64,000 bases of DNA from Carallia brachiata (taxonomy: Eukaryota; Streptophyta; Magnoliopsida; Malpighiales; Rhizophoraceae), in contig JADCRB010000038.1 in assembly GCA_021464245.1 (NCBI GenBank), forward strand, positions 1,976,110 to 2,040,109. Direction: 5' to 3'. How positions within the stretch are numbered: the first letter of the stretch is position 1; each line of letters starts with the position of its first letter. Both the position numbers and the translations under genes were made by a program. Positions 59,041 to 64,000 of the stretch are shown one piece after another. Below the pieces are notes generated by a model, which saw only the letters and a program-made list of their open reading frames with translations, was not told where the DNA came from and did not search any database.

Positions 59041-59715
59041 GTTGCTTTTGGACTATTTTGTGTTATCATATGTATATTGTGTATGTAATGTGTATGTGGG
59101 TGATGTGTACCACATTTGTGTATGAGTACTGTTATTTTATATATAGTGTAGTAATCTGAGAAATCGTTGCCGGTCAATTTCTGTCATTGATTCGTGGAAG
59201 TGTGGTGGGTGTTACCTGTGCAATTTTGTCCGACTGTTGCAGGGTTATCTAAAATTTTAATTTCAAGTAAGTTTAACTACAGTTTAGTATGTACTTTCTT
59301 TTGAGGGTTTTGTCAAAATGTGTTTCGTGCCCAGTTTGTTAATGGCCTTGTTGACCATTTTAGCTATAGGCCAATGTTGCCGTTAAGTAGTCCAATTTTA
59401 TGCAGGTCTTCCTGATACCTTTGCGTCAGATTTGTGTACATTTTCGATTGATATTAATGGAACAATTCCCTTGGTAAAAAATGGGCGCCTTGTTTCCACC
59501 ATGGGTGGTGTCTTATAAAGGGAAAATTTCGTGACTTTGTTCTTATCAGCTATTGATTAAAAGAAAAAGTAATTTCATTTAACTTCTTTTATCAGCAACA
59601 TTTGGGAGAGGTTGTCAACAACTACATACAAGAAAAAAATTAACTAAATACTATTTATCTTATTTTTTTAATTTCAATAGCAATCAACAATTTTTATAAA
59701 TAAAACCAAACACCC

Positions 59716-60475
59716 TCTAATTTGGAAAGTGTTTAATAAATTTTTTTATGAGTTGTTGATTATTAATAAAGATTTTTAAAAGTAGCTGTCGATGGCAGTA
59801 TAATTACAAAAAAGGGAAAAATTGTATGGTTGGAGAAGAAATCGTTGGAAAATCTTCCGGAAGTATAATTTGCTGGATTCATTGTACAATCAGCTGAATT
59901 TATTATGCAATAAAAAGATAATGATTTTTTTCCTATTTAGTTGCATTTGTAATTAAGACAGTTTTATAATAAATCCAATGAATTACATTTTAAAAAATTT
60001 TTCTGTCAATTTTTTCGCTCATGTAACAGAATTGTTACAAAAATATCTTTTAAAGGTGACTGTGCCAATGTCGGGAAGCCATGTTTGCGGACTTAAGCAT
60101 TGTGGCTCGCGCCTTTCCATTTACAGTAACTTACAAGAATTTTATTCCTTTTTTTGTGCTTCTTATTGTTATTTTATTTGAGAAGACACTAGAAATAGAC
60201 ATCATTTAGATACAAATTCACTTTAATTACTTATATTCGCTGATTATTATGTATATTATTTTATTTATAAATAAAAGTAAATACGATAAAATGTAATATT
60301 ATTTTAATAAATGCACAATAACTTGCATTCATTTTCTTTTCTCTCTCTCTCTCTATATATATATATATTTTTTTTTTTTTTCTTTATTATAAACAAGCAC
60401 TTACATAGTTCCTGAGACTCCATTTTTCCTCTGGCCCTACTTGAGCTGGAGTCAAATAAGGAAGAAAATAGTCCT
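59716..60475. other. AT-rich intergenic sequence
   Basis: No gene. It contains a (CT)n(AT)n microsatellite at about 60342-60368 followed by a T run. Confidence 0.4.
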
Positions 60476-60479
60476 CGCA

Positions 60480-60800
60480 TTTTTGCTAAGTACCGTGATA
60501 AAGAAAATAATTTAGATCAAATTCTTAGGTCAATGCTGATTGTTCTCGATATGACTAGCCAACATGAGTTTGATCCATCTACTATAATATAATAGCGGAA
60601 GGATAATTTTGCTAAGGCATTTCAAAGCTAGACTTATGAAAAAATTACAGATCTCAACCTCAAAAGGTCCAAACATGATCTTCTATTGGTTTTCTTGATG
60701 TTGCGTCGTAATAAAAGAATTAAAATGAAGAAGTCCAGTAAAGGCACTCAAAACTATTCACAGTTATCGTCAATTATTTATTTCCTTTTTTAGTATCTTT
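60480..60800 (+). repeat. unidentified coding-like repeat, copy B
   Basis: It is homologous to 55780-56106 and, at its end, to 7163-7300. It reads ENNLDQILRSMLIVLDM, then two stops near FDPSTII, FAKAFQS, KITDLNLKRSKHDLLLVFLM and LRRNKRIKMKKSSKGTQNYSQ, and ends at a stop. It is the most complete of the three copies at the 3' side. The origin is unknown. Confidence 0.5.
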
Positions 60801-61044
60801 CGGTTACTTTCTTTTTGGTTTTTTTTGTTATTTTTTAATCCTTCAGTCATAAAAAATCTGTAATTTGTATAGTAAGATTAATATTTAAAATAATCATGAA
60901 TTTTATGTAAATTAACAAATATTAAAAATTTACAATTTATGCTACATAGGAATTTTTTTTAATAAATTTACCATTATGCCCAATTTAATAGACGAAATCC
61001 ATCAAAGGTAATGACTTGTTACGATGATATAAAACAGATATTAA

Positions 61045-61375
61045 CATTGTTAAAAAACATAATATCTCATATTGATTAAAAATAAGTTTATAATATAACT
61101 TATAATAATTTTGAACTTTCCTTACTTTCAATCCTTATTTGATATAGTATCAGAATTTAGTTTATCCCTTTTGTCTGCACTATTAATTTGGCCCATTTCT
61201 ATGGTTTGACTTATTTCATTACAATTTCTTTGTGTCACGTGCTAGTTAGGTTTAACACGTGTCAAGAGGATGCGTTAAAGAACATAATATCTCATATTAA
61301 TTAAAAATAAGTTTATAATATAATTTATAATAACTGCAAACTTCTTCTATTTTCAGCTTAAGTTTTTGATAGTTT
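61045..61375. repeat. direct repeat pair, possible LTR debris
   Basis: AACATAATATCTCATATTGATT and the following 30 bases (AAAAATAAGTTTATAATATAACTTATAATAA) recur with few changes near 61275-61332. The first copy is followed by TTGATATAGTATCAGA, which recalls the LTR/primer-binding junction (TGGTATCAGAG) of plant retroelements. The second ends differently. Confidence 0.4.
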
Positions 61376-61379
61376 TTGA

Positions 61380-64000
61380 GACTCATTGTCATTATTTAAC
61401 AACATGTAATATAAGAATATAACGACTGGAATTTACATCAGATACAAAAATAATCATCAAACTCGACGGCCTGATATATTTGTTATGAAAAATTCTTATG
61501 GAACCTACATTATGAATATTTACAAGTAATGTTATATTTATTAATTTATGCAAAGATTATAATTTTTTATATATTAACCCTAAAAATAAATATACAAGAC
61601 ATATTTTTATACTATTAGTTTAGATTAACGAAAATTAAAAAGATTACAAATTATAATAAAAGAAAAATAAAATGTTTAAATAATTATTTTATTATTTAAT
61701 TAGTAACAACTAGTATTAGTTTAACAAAATATTATAATATCATTTTATTTATCAATAATAGTAATTAGTAATTAATAATAATAATCAATAATCGCTGTGA
61801 GTTTCTAACTCAAACAACATTAATATTATGTCAGTAAGTATGAGATCGAGAATTCAAAATTTTAATCTCTCCAACTGTACTCCTTCCCTCTAATCAGTTA
61901 GTTTAAATTTAAATAAATTCAAAAAAAATAATAATAACCAATAATTAATAACAATTACTCAATTAAAAAAAACAAAACCAAACATCACTTAAGTCGTCTC
62001 ACCTATCTCAGTAAATCATGTTTTAACTTTCAAAACGTCATATCAACATCTTGGTGACCCTTGACAGTCCGTTTGATTTTTGGTAAAGAGTGAGGAAAAA
62101 ATAGATAAACAAAAACACAAAATAAATGAATTTTCTTTTGAGACAATAAAAGTGCAAGAGAAAATAAACTTTTTCTCTTATGAGCTCACCAACAGCTTTG
62201 GTCATGAAGGCTCAGAAAAAAAAAAAAAAAAACTAATTTGATATTAAATTACAAAATTGTCCTTATAATTTATAAGGGGACTTTTTCTTTTTCTAAAAAA
62301 ATAATTGAAAGGTAAAATTGTCATTTAATATATATATATATTTCCCCTCATTTCTCATTATATCTAAACAATAATTTTTTACTTTTTTTATTATTTTTTT
62401 TCTCACATACTTTTAATTTATCTAAATACTTTTTTTAATATTTTTTTCTCACTGCTATTCTTCTTACTACGTTTTTTAAAATTTAAACACACAACTAGAC
62501 CAACGGAGGAGGCAGAGGTTTTAGTCCGACCTCTGCCATCCGTCTTTCCTGTCAACCTTGATTTTTCTTAAGGCTAATAAACAAAAAACAGAAACAAAGT
62601 TGTCAACACTTACGTTGACGGTGATTTTACCCCCATAATTACCTTTCTTTTAGAAAAATTCCTTTCATTTATTGTCTTTAAACCCCGCTTTATTTTATGT
62701 TTATTGCCCTTATACGCATATCACCCTTAATTTATTTTGTTTTCCTTTCCTTTGTGATTGTCTGGCTTATTTTCTCACAGTTTAGTTAACTGCAAGTGGC
62801 TTCTGACCACTGTAATTTTTGGGGCCTATAAAGTTTCTGTCTTGTATTAGAATGGGAATCTGCCTTGGTTGTATACTGTTGTCGAATGAAAAAAAAAAAG
62901 AAAAAACATCAACGGCTGACTAAAAAAAATGGAACCCAGACAAAGCAATTATTTGAGGCTTCAAAATCAAAGGGTTGACCTTTGCAAGACAAAAGCAAGA
63001 GCCTGAATGCCTATGAAGATGACTGACGCGATATGTCGCTTAACCTATCTAAAACGAAAGAGAAATTTATATGTATCAGTATCTAGTATCTAGTATGTTG
63101 ATTTTTTTTTAATAAATCTTGATTGTTATTTTTAAAATAAAAATTAATATTTTTACTATACTTATTATTTTTATATTTTAAAAATATCATTTACGATGTT
63201 AAGAACAATAGGTGCGATTTATTTCAGGACAAAATCGGAGACATTTTACTTAACCCATATAAACTTACTCAAAACCAAATCGTTATATTTAATTAATTAA
63301 AGGGTGTGTCTTTCATTTTCTTTTTACGTGATTTTAATGGTTTATTTGGCGATACCATCTATTGAATTTTTAACATTTTTTGTCGCTAGAAATCTAATCC
63401 AACCAAGAATTGCCAGGAATAATCGATGCTGATTTTAAGGGTATATTTGAAAAGCAACAAGAAGGTGTGATTTCGCAAATCATCTGACTAATAATTAATT
63501 TATTTTTAAATTCTTAGATTGAAATTGCTGGGAGGAGATATGAGATTTTTAAAAGAGTACAACTACGCCTCATCGCTTAAATAATATCAAATTATCAATA
63601 CATTTTTATCTAACAAAATTTAATAATTTATCTATTTATTTATTTTTTTTAAATTCAACTATTCTACAATTTACATTACTTTGAAACTTCCTCAGTGAAT
63701 ATCGCAATTTTTTTTTTTTAATGACAGTATGTAGCTCATGATCTAAAGCCTTCCAATTGAAAAAATAAAGAAATAAAGAAAAAAAAAACCATATATCAAT
63801 ACTTAGGAAGTAAAGTAATAGAAATAATATATGTGAAATGATCAAATTTTACTTAATTCTGGCCAATAAATAAAGTTAAATGTAAAAAAAAAATTATTTT
63901 ACTATATTTTTATTATTACTATATTATTCTCTGTGTGTATTTTTTAAGTACTGATGTTAAGAAAACAAAATATGTTCTCAAGAAATTTTTTTTTTTTCTG
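61380..64000. other. AT-rich intergenic sequence to the end of the window
   Basis: No gene or bounded element is recognised. A possible MITE end (AACAAAACCAAACATCACTTAA) lies near 61966-61991. A moderately GC-rich stretch at 62500-62900 has no recognisable open frame. Confidence 0.4.

Larger units (their letters stand above)
57344..59711. mobile_element. TIR element about 2.4 kb with nested MITE and GC-rich insert
   Basis: The left end is GAGGGTGTTTGGTTT and the right end its exact 15-base reverse complement, AAACCAAACACCCTC. TAA flanks both sides, giving a Harbinger-like 3-bp duplication. A second, similar left end (GGGGGTGTTTGGTTTAG after TAA) lies at 57402, so either one element inserted beside another's tip or the outer 58 bases are a relic. 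The interior holds an inverted-repeat MITE and a GC-rich segment at 58390-59040. No transposase was recognised. Confidence 0.55.

Noticed and set aside
58377..59159. Possible Pro/Ser-rich plant gene
   Set aside because: No single frame spans it, splice sites are not evident, both strands are open, and it lies inside a TIR element; kept as a captured-fragment candidate only.

Overview
This is nuclear DNA of a flowering plant, almost certainly a eudicot. Genes are split by short AT-rich GT-AG introns, intergenic DNA is very AT-rich, and LINE, SINE, MITE and LTR-type debris is abundant. I cannot name the species.

Layout. 1-7.2 kb holds a decayed auxilin-like (clathrin-uncoating J-protein) pseudogene and AT-rich repeats. 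7.7-9.9 kb (-) holds a complete nine-exon SnRK2 kinase gene, subgroup II type. 10.7-11.2 kb holds an RTE-type LINE tail. 13.7 kb and 26.7 kb hold two copies of one Tourist/Harbinger-like MITE family in opposite orientation. 17.9-20.7 kb (-) holds a LanC-like (GCL1-type) gene. 21.6-23.5 kb holds two non-autonomous hAT-like elements with 8-bp target duplications. 24.9-25.8 kb is probably a decayed Copia LTR, and 27.7 kb has a plastid-type 16S rRNA scrap. 30-36 kb (-) is a young, nearly full-length L1-type LINE. 39.3-40.8 kb (-) is an intact histone H3.3 gene with a 5'UTR intron. 42.6-47.4 kb (-) is a nine-exon SCAI homologue. 47.4-64 kb is gene-poor and repeat-rich.

The most unusual object is at 52446-55553. 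Two diverged direct repeats of about 390 bp flank 2.3 kb that begins with a match to the initiator-Met primer-binding site and ends with a purine-rich tract. Instead of gag-pol the interior carries an intronless, decayed copy of the N-terminal part of the cohesin cofactor PDS5. It looks like a non-autonomous LTR retrotransposon that captured a host transcript. Nearby are two copies of one tRNA-derived SINE family with perfect 10-bp and 16-bp target duplications, a 2.4-kb TIR element with a GC-rich foreign-looking insert, and a repeated coding-like fragment I cannot identify.

The four host genes (SnRK2, GCL1-like, H3.3, SCAI) are all on the minus strand, are functionally unrelated and do not form a pathway cluster. 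SnRK2 and H3.3 splice cleanly into complete proteins. GCL1-like has a one-base phase conflict at its exon 2/3 junction, and SCAI exon 3 carries two indels that together sum to three bases. These are either real lesions or assembly errors. Exon coordinates were worked out by hand from splice signals and family similarity, without any database search.
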